Source: an uncultured Lachnospiraceae bacterium (GTDB taxonomy: Bacteria > Bacillota > Clostridia > Lachnospirales > Lachnospiraceae). Taken from it: DNA of 64,000 nucleotides. The stretch is from positions 21,316 through 85,315 of the forward strand of contig UQLY01000015.1 of NCBI GenBank assembly GCA_900542015.1, read 5' to 3'. Below are positions 8,444 through 16,675 of this stretch, piece by piece. Position numbers and translations under genes: made by a program. Position 1 is the first letter of the stretch. Every line of letters begins with the position of its first letter. The notes below the pieces were generated by a model. It did not search any database. It was given only the letters and a program-made list of their open reading frames with translations, and was not told the DNA's origin.

Positions 8444-9669
8444 TTTGCCTCCACTCCCGCGTTTTTTAACTTTTCCTGATGCAGCAAGGGATTTTGGCGA
8501 ATCAGCTTTCCTTGGACCTTCCCTTTTTCATCGTTACCGTCTTCCACGAAAGTGTACAAAGGTGAAAGCACAATCTCTCCATCCACATAACCCGTCACCT
8601 CCATAATCTCCAAAACCTTCCTGCTGTGATCCCGCAGCCTTCCTAAATGAACGATAATATCCACAGCGGATGCGATCTGTCTTCTGATTGCGTCCAGGGG
8701 CATCTCCATACCCATTAACACCATCGTCTCCAGCCGGACCAGCATATCCCTTGCGCTGTTGGCATGACCGGTGGATAAGGACCCGTCGTGTCCCGTATTC
8801 ATCGCCATCAAAAGATCGATCGCCTCCTCGGACCGCACTTCTCCGACAATGATTCGATCCGGTCTCATACGAAGCGCCGTTTTGATCAGATCCCGTATGC
8901 CCACGGGCGTGCAGCCTTCCACATTAGCGTTTCTCGTTTCCAGCCGGACCAGATTGGGAATGTTGCCAATCTGCAGTTCCGCATTATCCTCTATGGTAAT
9001 CAGGCGTTCCTCCTTTGGTATAAAATTGGACAGTACGTTTAAAAACGTGGTCTTGCCGCTGCCCGTTCCTCCGCTGATAAAAATATTGAATCGGGCGTAA
9101 ACCAGCGTTTGTAAAAACTCCATGGCTTCCCGCGTCACAGAACCCAGCCGGTAAAAATCTTCTACGTCCATAGGGCGGTCCGGGAAACGGCGTATGGTCA
9201 AAATCGGTCCGTTTAACGCCACCGGCGGCATCACTACATTGACTCTCGCTCCTCCCGCCAGTCTCGCGTCCACAATCGGCGACCCTTCATTTACAACCCG
9301 GTTTACTCTGGCGACAATCTGTTGGATCACATCCGATAACTTTTCCTTTGATTCAAAACGGACATCCTGCCGGATCAGCCTCCCCTCCCTTTCCACAAAA
9401 ATGCAGTCCGGTCCGTTGACCATGATTTCCGTCACGCTGTTATCCGATAAAAACTCCTCCAATACGTCCAGGCGGCGGATAGAGGCAAACAATTCCCTCT
9501 TCAGCCTGTTTTTCTGCTCCAGCGTCAGATAATACTGCCGCCCGGCTCTTAATACGGCTTCATCTATCAGGTCCAATACCTCTTCGTCCGACAAATCGCG
9601 GGTATAATCGATCCTGTCCGACAAAATGCGCCTGCATTCCGCCCGGATTTCCTCAAATACCTTCATCAA
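8413..9669 (-). CDS. tadA: TadA / CpaF secretion ATPase
   Basis: 418 residues. Hexameric AAA+ motor that powers Flp pilus assembly from the cytoplasmic face. An N-terminal domain (about 1-130) precedes the ATPase core with Walker A ISGGTGSGKTT, an Asp box (LITIEDNAELQI), Walker B (PDRIIVGEVRSEEA) and the His box (MNTGHDGSLSTGHANS). All catalytic motifs are intact. The start overlaps the tadZ stop as ATGA, so the two are coupled. Confidence 0.95.
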   Translation of the reverse strand: MMKVFEEIRAECRRILSDRIDYTRDLSDEEVLDLIDEAVLRAGRQYYLTLEQKNRLKRELFASIRRLDVLEEFLSDNSVTEIMVNGPDCIFVEREGRLIRQDVRFESKEKLSDVIQQIVARVNRVVNEGSPIVDARLAGGARVNVVMPPVALNGPILTIRRFPDRPMDVEDFYRLGSVTREAMEFLQTLVYARFNIFISGGTGSGKTTFLNVLSNFIPKEERLITIEDNAELQIGNIPNLVRLETRNANVEGCTPVGIRDLIKTALRMRPDRIIVGEVRSEEAIDLLMAMNTGHDGSLSTGHANSARDMLVRLETMVLMGMEMPLDAIRRQIASAVDIIVHLGRLRDHSRKVLEIMEVTGYVDGEIVLSPLYTFVEDGNDEKGKVQGKLIRQNPLLHQEKLKNAGVEAKWEEKELKLS

Positions 9670-10688
9670 AACATCTCCCCCAGCTTATTTTTCATATAAT
9701 CCGCCAACTGGCTGTAAGCAAGCTCCCCCGCCCTTTGAGGAATCTCCTTAAATACCGGAAGGCGGCATTTAACCATTTTGTCTAAAACCGCATCCCTTTG
9801 GGACATCCTCAGGGCTTCTTCAAACGCCGCCGTCTTTGCCATGGCGATGCCGTCCGGCTTACTGATCGTATAAACCCTGTCACAGACGGAAAGCAGATCG
9901 AAAAGTCCCTGCATCTGATCACCCAGATCCAATACAATAATGTCGTAATCGCTTTTTTTGGCAATGGTCTCCACCAGCTTTACCCATTCCTGCCCTTTGA
10001 CCAACATAAAATCCTCGTAGGAAACGGCAGGGGGAATATAAGAAAAATCTCCGAACTGTTCCGTCAGGCACGCCAATTTCAGCAAAAATTTATCCTCGGG
10101 TCCGTCCAGAAAATACATAAGATCCATCAGATCCGTCCGGTATTCCCTTTCAAACCATGCGTGAAAGCCTGCAAATACTTCAAAATTCAGATAAAGGGTT
10201 TTCTTGCTTTTTCCCTTTAGCAGACTGTAAACAAGGGCAAAGGAGGTCTGGAGGCTGCGCCTGACCGGCGTATAGACACCTACGACCTGCGCCTTCGTAT
10301 CCTTTCTGCCCCCTTCCGGGTACAGCGGTATGATCGGTGTTTTTGTCAGGGCGCAGATACTCAAAACCTTTCTTGCAATGGCTTCTCCGGACTGGTATTT
10401 GCATACGGCAGGGATCTCGTCCTCCGCAAGGTCCGATTCCAGGCATTCCTTTTCTTTTTGATCGGTCAGCAAAATCGTCTGTTTTGCCAGCTCCCCGGCT
10501 TCCGGCTGCCACTGATCCTCTCCGATCAAAAGCACCGCAGCCTGTTCCCCGGATAAAAAACGCGTCAGCTTGTCCCAGTTGTCAAAGCCAAAAATGCGGA
10601 ATGGCATTCCGGTACGGTTTTCAAAAAAAGCCGCCAGTTTTTTTACGTATTTTTTCTCCAAATCATAAATAGCTAAAATGTGATCCAT
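9666..10688 (-). CDS. tadZ: TadZ / CpaE-like pilus localisation protein
   Basis: 340 residues from ATG 10688 (GGAGG seven bases upstream); an open frame continues further upstream but only as a shadow of the peptidase gene. Residues 1-100 resemble a degenerate receiver domain; the rest is a MinD/ParA-like domain. The Walker A position reads GVYTPVRRSLQTS, lacking the usual GK-T, while DYDIIVLDLGDQ matches the switch region. ATP use may therefore be altered, as in other atypical TadZ proteins. It probably places the pilus machine in the cell. Confidence 0.85.
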   Translation of the reverse strand: MDHILAIYDLEKKYVKKLAAFFENRTGMPFRIFGFDNWDKLTRFLSGEQAAVLLIGEDQWQPEAGELAKQTILLTDQKEKECLESDLAEDEIPAVCKYQSGEAIARKVLSICALTKTPIIPLYPEGGRKDTKAQVVGVYTPVRRSLQTSFALVYSLLKGKSKKTLYLNFEVFAGFHAWFEREYRTDLMDLMYFLDGPEDKFLLKLACLTEQFGDFSYIPPAVSYEDFMLVKGQEWVKLVETIAKKSDYDIIVLDLGDQMQGLFDLLSVCDRVYTISKPDGIAMAKTAAFEEALRMSQRDAVLDKMVKCRLPVFKEIPQRAGELAYSQLADYMKNKLGEMF

Positions 10689-11113
10689 GTGATACCTCCA
10701 AGATGTGTGAGAATTGTACCTGCCAGAATCGGCAGAGAAAAATGAATGTAGAGATGAGATAAAGAAATTTTTTCTTTCCTGCAGAGCAGAAAGATAATTT
10801 TGACGACCGAGCACACGGCTCCGACCATCAGGGCGGACAGGATAACGTTGACCGTCTCTTCCGCTCCGAGAAACAGCGCCGCCGCGGAAAGCAGCTTTAC
10901 GTCCCCGCCGCCAAACGCCCCTGCAAGAAAAAACGGGTATAAAAGAATCATAATCGCAACGCTGTCCAAAACAAAAATGAACCATAGACCTCCGCCGGAA
11001 AGCGAATAACCGATCCCCGCAAGATATCCCGCCGCAATCAGCCAATTGGGAATACGGTCCCGGTAAAAATCCATAAAGACAGCCGCCGCCAACAGGCAAT
11101 AAAGAATGAACAT
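10673..11113 (-). CDS. tadV: TadV-like A24 prepilin peptidase
   Basis: 146 residues, first gene of the Tad operon, with GAGGAGACGG ahead of the ATG. It is a polytopic membrane protein with the paired aspartates of A24 peptidases: FMDFYRDRIPN in the first loop and FGGGDVKLL (the GxGD motif). It cleaves the leader of Flp and TadE-type prepilins at the membrane. The 3' end overlaps tadZ by 16 bases. Confidence 0.9.
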   Translation of the reverse strand: MFILYCLLAAAVFMDFYRDRIPNWLIAAGYLAGIGYSLSGGGLWFIFVLDSVAIMILLYPFFLAGAFGGGDVKLLSAAALFLGAEETVNVILSALMVGAVCSVVKIIFLLCRKEKISLSHLYIHFSLPILAGTILTHLGGITWITF

Positions 11114-11192
11114 GCTTCCGTCTCCTCTATGAAATTAAAAAACAAATTGGAAAATCCGTCCGATATGGACTGAAGATTTGTTTGTAGTTTGG

Positions 11193-11221
11193 ATTATAGA
11201 GCAAGCCTTTCAGTCTGTAAA
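11193..11221 (-). promoter_or_regulatory. Sigma-A promoter of the Tad operon
   Basis: Read on the minus strand: TTTACA, a 17-base spacer, then a perfect TATAAT. It lies 80 bases upstream of the prepilin peptidase start, and no comparable promoter was seen inside the downstream cluster, so it probably drives the whole locus. Confidence 0.75.
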
Positions 11222-11267
11222 GACTTTTTTATGAAAAAATATTTTTTTGTGAAAGTTGTATATTTTT

Positions 11268-11576
11268 TTATATTAAAAGTATCCCGTACAGCAATAAAAC
11301 CCCCGGAATCCCAAGGATTGCGCTTGTCAATATGCTGACCGGACCAATTCCCACCGCAAGGGAAACGCCTCCCAGTTTCAAAAGGTAATTTGCCAGGAAT
11401 ATCACTCCCGTGCCGACGCCTCCTCTGATCAAAAAGCCTGTAAATACCGACATTTTTCTTTTCATATAAGAAATCAGACACACCAGAACGCAGACTGCCG
11501 CAATGATCGCCGCACCGATCACTTCGCCCTCGCTCATTCCAAAATTCTGCATGATCCAAAGTTTTATTCCATTCAA
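11268..11576 (-). CDS. bofA: BofA-family protein, pro-sigma-K processing inhibitor type
   Basis: 102 residues with three hydrophobic segments. The C-terminal stretch (GIGPVSILTSAILGIPGVLL) is the BofA signature. In Bacillus BofA holds the SpoIVFB protease inactive in the mother-cell membrane during sporulation, so its presence suggests a spore-forming lineage. It is divergent from yaaL, a pair that is adjacent in many Firmicutes; recR, the usual third member, is not present here. Confidence 0.85.
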   Translation of the reverse strand: MNGIKLWIMQNFGMSEGEVIGAAIIAAVCVLVCLISYMKRKMSVFTGFLIRGGVGTGVIFLANYLLKLGGVSLAVGIGPVSILTSAILGIPGVLLLYGILLI

Positions 11577-11710
11577 AATTTTTCAACCTCAGAACAACCT
11601 TGATAAATTATATGTGTACCTGCATTATTTCATTCCGCAAACATACAATATTATAGGCAAATGAATTTTTTTCCCGGCAATGGGGATACTTTCCATATAC
11701 GGAGGTGCCA

Positions 11711-12031
11711 ATGAAACTGTTTATCAAACCATTTTGGACAATCAAAAAAGAAAGCGATGAGGAAATCTATCTGAATATGCAGAAACAGCGCCTGATGCGC
11801 GATATGGAAAAGACAAGACAGGCTATGGAAGACGTCTATGCCAATTTTGACAATGTTACCGATCCCGATCTGATCGACTGTTATATTTATGAAATGAATT
11901 CCGTCCTGAAAAGATATAAGTATTTAATAGAGCAGGCGGAAAAACTGGATTTGCCGCCTGCTTCTCAAATTACCGATCCTCTATACGAAAAAGCCCCTGC
12001 TGCCGCTTCCCTCATCCAAATTGACGGATAA
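11711..12031 (+). CDS. YaaL / DUF2508 family protein
   Basis: 106 residues from ATG 11711, which has GGAGGT five bases upstream. The sequence is largely helical and charged, with the family ending pattern of a Y-x-Y-L-I-E-Q-A-E helix (RYKYLIEQAEKL). The family is short, cytoplasmic and of unknown function, and usually sits beside bofA as here. Its 3' end overlaps the convergent FliS-like gene by about 50 bases. Confidence 0.7.
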   Translation: MKLFIKPFWTIKKESDEEIYLNMQKQRLMRDMEKTRQAMEDVYANFDNVTDPDLIDCYIYEMNSVLKRYKYLIEQAEKLDLPPASQITDPLYEKAPAAASLIQIDG

Positions 12032-12457
12032 GTCGTTTTTGGAATAGGTCAGCCCCGCGTAGACGGTCTGGGCATTGCCCATTACCGGTCCGCTTGTATC
12101 CTCTTTGCTGATCGCCGCATAAGCGTCGCGAAGCTTTTGCATAATTTTTGCGGCTTCGTCCAGTTCTTTCTCTTCGTTATGCAGATCCGCCGTTACCAAT
12201 AGCCTGCTCACATAAATATACAGCTTCAACAGCGTAGGCGCAGGCTCGTAATCATAATTCAAAGAGCCCATCAATTCTTTTAAACATCCCCGCGCCCTTT
12301 GTATATCCAGGCGGAAGGTTTTTGTATCCTGTTCCTGTAAATCAGCTTTCGCATCTTTTACATAGGTCAGAAACATTTCATATAAGATCACTACCAGCTC
12401 CGTTTTATTCGCCTGGCTAATCCGAAGCGCAAACTGCTGTTTTAATTCATCCTTCAT
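11981..12457 (-). CDS. FliS-like flagellin chaperone / flagellar protein
   Basis: 158 residues, all-helical by composition, opening with MKDELKQQFALRISQANKTE and containing VILYEMFLTYVKDA. The pattern of a helical bundle directly downstream of a flagellin gene fits FliS, the cytoplasmic chaperone that binds the flagellin C-terminus before export. It follows flagellin by eight bases. The N-terminal half is FliS-like; the C-terminal third (about 120-158) is extra and not recognised. Confidence 0.7.
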   Translation of the reverse strand: MKDELKQQFALRISQANKTELVVILYEMFLTYVKDAKADLQEQDTKTFRLDIQRARGCLKELMGSLNYDYEPAPTLLKLYIYVSRLLVTADLHNEEKELDEAAKIMQKLRDAYAAISKEDTSGPVMGNAQTVYAGLTYSKNDLSVNLDEGSGSRGFFV

Positions 12458-12465
12458 ACAAACAC

Positions 12466-13587
12466 CTACTGTAATAACTGTAATACCTGCTGGGGTCTTT
12501 CGTTTGCCTGTGCTAACATCGAAATTCCTGCCTGAGTCAGTACCTGAAGGTTGGTGTATTCCGTCATTTCCTCCGCCATATCCGTATCCATAATGCGGGA
12601 ATATGCCTCGGTCACGTTCTCATGGGTAACGTCCAGACTGTCCCCCGTATGCTCTAAACGGTTCTGATAAGCACCCAGGCGGGAACGTATTTTGGAGATA
12701 TAGGAATTTGCCTCCGTCGCCTGTCCGATCGCCTTTCTGGCTCCTTCCACCGTAGAAACGTCGGTTGTGTCCAATCCGAGGGTTTCTAAGGACACCATGG
12801 GAATACGGATTTCCATAACCTCGCCCTCATTTGCGCCAATCTGCATCCTCATAGCGCCCAATCCCGTCAAATCCAGGGTAATGCTGCCGTCCTGGGACGT
12901 CGTCGTAATGGTTTCGCCCAGAGAAAAAGTGACTTCAAAGCTGTTTCTTGCGGTAACAGTCACCTGATTGCCCTCATAAGAGATATAAGAATCCGCCGGA
13001 AACGCGTTATCCACGTCTCCCGTCAGCAGAGTAACCGAACCGTCCATCAGATTTCCGTCCGCATCATAAGTGGGATTAACCGAAGTAATCGTATATTTGC
13101 CTACCGTAACTTCATCGGAATAATAGGTTACCTTTACGCCCTGTGCGTCCGTATAGCCTTTCAGATCACAGTCCCCGTTTAGCAGTTTCTGTCCGTTAAA
13201 TTCCGTATCTTCCGCAATTCTGGAGATTTCTTCCTTTAACTGGTTCACTTCCATCTGGATCATTTCCCGCTCTTTATCGGCATTGGTGCCGTTGGTCGCC
13301 TGAATCGCAAGCTCGCTGATTCGCTGAACCATGGACTGCATTTCCTGAATAGCTCCCTCCGCCGTCTGTACGATGGACACTCCGTCCGATGCGTTCTGGG
13401 ACGCGTTGCTCAAACCTCTGAGCTGCATATTCATCCTTTTTGCTATGGCAAGTCCCGACGGATTATCTTTGGCGTGATTGATCTTGTAACCGGTTGATAA
13501 CCGTTCCGATACGCTGGTAAGCTTTGAATCGCTCTGATTCAACGCCTTATTCGCCAATATAGCGGAAATATTGTAATTTATCTTCAT
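12466..13587 (-). CDS. hag: Flagellin
   Basis: 373 residues. The N-terminal D0/D1 region (INYNISAILANKALNQSDSK, LSTGYKINHAKDNPSGLAI) and the C-terminal D1/D0 region (NLQVLTQAGISMLAQANERP) are intact. The middle 150-270 is a variable, Ser/Thr/Asp-rich surface domain. It is the filament subunit, exported by the flagellar type III apparatus. The start overlaps the DUF6240 stop as ATGA, so translation is coupled to that gene, which is unusual for a highly expressed flagellin. Confidence 0.97.
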   Translation of the reverse strand: MKINYNISAILANKALNQSDSKLTSVSERLSTGYKINHAKDNPSGLAIAKRMNMQLRGLSNASQNASDGVSIVQTAEGAIQEMQSMVQRISELAIQATNGTNADKEREMIQMEVNQLKEEISRIAEDTEFNGQKLLNGDCDLKGYTDAQGVKVTYYSDEVTVGKYTITSVNPTYDADGNLMDGSVTLLTGDVDNAFPADSYISYEGNQVTVTARNSFEVTFSLGETITTTSQDGSITLDLTGLGAMRMQIGANEGEVMEIRIPMVSLETLGLDTTDVSTVEGARKAIGQATEANSYISKIRSRLGAYQNRLEHTGDSLDVTHENVTEAYSRIMDTDMAEEMTEYTNLQVLTQAGISMLAQANERPQQVLQLLQ

Positions 13588-16565
13588 TTTGCCGCAACCT
13601 CCTGTTCCATTGTATGGATAAACGCTTTTGCCACCTGATACAGCAGTCCGGTGGAAGCCTGTTTTTGCTTTGAATCCGTCGCCATAAAGGTTTCCAAATT
13701 CATCGTTTCACTCTGTACACAAGTTATATCGGCAGATTTTCCGGTTTCGGCAAGTATGCTTTCGGCACATTTTCCGACTATTTGCGTATATTTTTCCAAA
13801 TCCTTTGCCTCAGCTACGCCGATCAGCCCTTCCACGTGATCTTCCTTTACCACAAAGGTTGCCCCCGCCTTGCCTTCTCCCCGGGCGTTTCCTTTATAGT
13901 CAACCGATACCTTACCCTGCCCGCTTCCGTTTACAATCTGCACATGCAGCATGGTCCATTCCTCTTCAAACTGCACCGGCACGTAATAATTTTCCTTCTT
14001 CGCATGTCTGCCGACCAGTTCAATCTGCCTTGCACAAGACGCCATCAGACGCACGTCGATATAACTGCCTCTTTCCTTTGCGCTGTCTGCGGCAATCTCT
14101 CCGGCGGCTTTGGTCATATCTTCATAAGCCTCCTGTACCGATTCTTTTCCCTCCGACATCGCTTCTTTGATCCGTTCGGTCTTTTCCCGGAAACTCTTTT
14201 CCCGTTCGCCGCCCCTCACGGTTTTAAAAAGCTCCGCAAACAGGCTCCCCCGGGACGCCAGCGCTTCTTCTGCAAATAAATTGTTAGCCGTTACCGGAAT
14301 TTCATCCGACAAAAGCGCATGGAAACGCGCTTCGGAAACCGCTCCCATATCGCGGAAGCTCCCGGCTTCGCTTTCCGCGCCGCCTTCCGTAAACGCCGAA
14401 TCCTCCTCATCCTGCGCCGCGCTTAAATCGTCTGCAAGCTTTCCCGCTCTGTTGCTGTAGTAATTGTGAATCTGATCCGAAATGGATACGCCCTTTTGTT
14501 CCACCTCCGTAAGCAGCCCGAAGGCGTCGTCTATTTTAGCGTCCACATATCCCTTTTTACGGGTCCGCACAGCGCTTAAAAGGTTTTCCAGGTTCAGCTC
14601 CTGCTTATTGGAAATCACGGCTCCGATCGCCGCCCCGTCTCCTTTTTCAATCTGTCTCAAAAGGCGGTAAACACCAATATATGCGTCCTTCTCTTCGGCG
14701 CTGATCTCCCGGTCTTTCTCAAGCCTGTAAAGATATCTGCTGTATTTCTCAAGCTCCTCCGCTTCCGAGGTATGCTCCCCCAGATAATCGGAAAGCTCAT
14801 TGAGATTCATTTCCATGGGATTGACCCCTTCCCGGATCATCCGCAAAGTCTTTTCGGGCGTCAGCGAAGAAAGTACTTTTTGCAGCATCGCATCGGCTTC
14901 CTTCACGGCGTCTATATTTTCCGCGGTAATTTCCATCCGGTTATAGCCGAGAATACGCACGGCTCTCCGGTTGTCCTCTGTAACCTCCATCGCCGCTTCC
15001 TGCAACAGCTCATCCACATTGCGGAACGCGGATTTTATGGTATCGCCTAAATCCGCTCTCGGCGCGGTCATCAAAGCCTCATAGCTTTCCCCCGCCCTCG
15101 CATAGGTCTGCGCCAGAGATTTCCCCGTTTCATAGACCCTTTGCAGCGTAAAGACGCCCCTTGCCATCCATGCTTCCTGTACAGATATGCCCACTGTCGC
15201 CGCCGGAAGAGACTTGATCTCCTCCGTCTTTTCTCCGATCTTTGCGACCTGCGTCGCATGGTAAACGCTTTCTTCCTGCTCCAACAGCTTTAACAACCAG
15301 TCAAGAGGCTCCAATTCGATATGAACGCCCCGCTTCATCAGCTTCAGATTCGCCTGCGCGCTCATATGAAGCTGGATTTCCAACAACTGTTTTTTTGCAT
15401 TTCCGCTTCTCTCTTTTGTAAAATCGCTCTCCCGGTCTGCCTTTTGGTTCCCTATCTGAAATAACTGAAACAAGGTCAGGGTTCTGCCCTCTTCCATCGC
15501 TTTTGCAAGATCAGCCTCCGTCAGCGCCTGGGTCTTTTCGTTGATCTCCAACGCTTTTTGGATATAGCCGCTGTCCGCGCTTTGATATCCGTCTCCGACT
15601 GCAGGATTCGCTTCTTTTGCCGAAAGTCCTGCGCTCAAAGCGTCTGCCGCCGCAAGCGCCGCCTCCTGCGCGCCAATCGGGAAAGTAAGCCCGTTTAACT
15701 CCCGCAGGCGGAAAAGATTTTCGCTTGTCAGAGGAAGCCCTTTTTCCAACAGCCAGCGCGCTTCTTCCAAAGTCTCTTCCTCAACGGGAAGCCCCGCTTT
15801 TGAAATGATCTTCTTCATCTGGTCTTCCATGGCGGAAACCGCCTCGGGATTTCCCTTTTTTGCCAGATACCCTTCGGCTCCCGTTCCGAAATAACCGGAA
15901 GGCTGCGCCGACGAATCCTTTGCTCCCACATGGGACGCCTTATATAAAGAATCAATGGTTGGCTCCAGTCCGTTTTCCAACAGGTATTTTTTCGCCCCGT
16001 CAGAAAGCTCCGTTATCTGAGCCGCCTTTTCTATTTCGTTGTAACAATCCTTTACGTTTTTTTCCGTAACCGGCAGGTTTTTGCTCTCTAAAGCACGGGC
16101 GATCGCCTGGACACAGCCGTTGTCTCCTATGGCTTCCCGGACCGCATTTTCATCCAGATTGTCCGTGTATCCTGCAATATGTACGCCTGCACGCGCCAGC
16201 GTTACCTTGATCTCGTCCACGATCGTTACCATTTCTCCCGGCTCATAATCTCCGGGATCGCCTCCGTTTTCCGAAAGCTTCCGGTAATCCTCGTCGGAAA
16301 GCGTATTGGACATGACGACCATAAAATCCTTGCTGTTTTTTGCATCATAAACGGAAGCCTCTTCCAAGAGCTCCCCCGTCTGATCTTTCCTGTCCCGGTA
16401 AGCATGGTTGCCCACCACCGACGAAGACGGGTCCCAATGAAAGCCGCCCGATACCGCAGCCGTATCCTTTACGCCCTTATTTCCGCCGCCGTAACCGCCT
16501 TCATAATCTCCTCTGACGCCGGCGGCATCCTTATGCTGTTCTACCTGATGAAACGCAACGTTCAT
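13584..16565 (-). CDS. DUF6240-family protein, flagellin-linked
   Basis: 993 residues from ATG 16565 (GGGAG upstream, N-terminus MNVAFHQVEQHKDAAGVRGD). It is a long soluble protein with repeated helical motifs of the type 'G-V-x-I/P ... T-x-x-N', for example LPVTEKNVKDCYNEI, LPLTSENLFRL and IPVTANNLFAEEA, about one per 60-90 residues. No signal peptide or membrane segment was seen. The C-terminal 180 residues contain strand-rich stretches (VPVQFEEEWTMLHVQIV) reminiscent of flagellar hook-length-control (FliK) C-terminal domains. It is coupled to flagellin, so a role in flagellar assembly is inferred, not shown. Confidence 0.7.
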   Translation of the reverse strand: MNVAFHQVEQHKDAAGVRGDYEGGYGGGNKGVKDTAAVSGGFHWDPSSSVVGNHAYRDRKDQTGELLEEASVYDAKNSKDFMVVMSNTLSDEDYRKLSENGGDPGDYEPGEMVTIVDEIKVTLARAGVHIAGYTDNLDENAVREAIGDNGCVQAIARALESKNLPVTEKNVKDCYNEIEKAAQITELSDGAKKYLLENGLEPTIDSLYKASHVGAKDSSAQPSGYFGTGAEGYLAKKGNPEAVSAMEDQMKKIISKAGLPVEEETLEEARWLLEKGLPLTSENLFRLRELNGLTFPIGAQEAALAAADALSAGLSAKEANPAVGDGYQSADSGYIQKALEINEKTQALTEADLAKAMEEGRTLTLFQLFQIGNQKADRESDFTKERSGNAKKQLLEIQLHMSAQANLKLMKRGVHIELEPLDWLLKLLEQEESVYHATQVAKIGEKTEEIKSLPAATVGISVQEAWMARGVFTLQRVYETGKSLAQTYARAGESYEALMTAPRADLGDTIKSAFRNVDELLQEAAMEVTEDNRRAVRILGYNRMEITAENIDAVKEADAMLQKVLSSLTPEKTLRMIREGVNPMEMNLNELSDYLGEHTSEAEELEKYSRYLYRLEKDREISAEEKDAYIGVYRLLRQIEKGDGAAIGAVISNKQELNLENLLSAVRTRKKGYVDAKIDDAFGLLTEVEQKGVSISDQIHNYYSNRAGKLADDLSAAQDEEDSAFTEGGAESEAGSFRDMGAVSEARFHALLSDEIPVTANNLFAEEALASRGSLFAELFKTVRGGEREKSFREKTERIKEAMSEGKESVQEAYEDMTKAAGEIAADSAKERGSYIDVRLMASCARQIELVGRHAKKENYYVPVQFEEEWTMLHVQIVNGSGQGKVSVDYKGNARGEGKAGATFVVKEDHVEGLIGVAEAKDLEKYTQIVGKCAESILAETGKSADITCVQSETMNLETFMATDSKQKQASTGLLYQVAKAFIHTMEQEVAAK

Positions 16566-16603
16566 ATATAATCTCCCATTACTGCCGAATATATCATTAC
16601 TCC

Positions 16604-16644
16604 AAAAATAAAAGGCGAATGCAAAGTGCATTCACCTTTTATTT
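16604..16644 (-). terminator. Terminator after glgB
   Basis: Perfect A/T-flanked hairpin: aaataaaaggcgaatgca, a three-base loop, and its complement with one mismatch, followed on the minus strand by T-rich sequence. It separates glgB from the flagellar genes. The symmetric A and T runs suggest it could work in both directions. Confidence 0.8.
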
Positions 16645-16675
16645 CGGCATTTTAAAGGATTCCGTTAACCTCTTT

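Noticed and set aside
10689..11099. Upstream extension of the tadZ frame to 11099
   Set aside because: It is a shadow of the prepilin peptidase gene; ATG 10688 has a good ribosome site and the family N-terminus.
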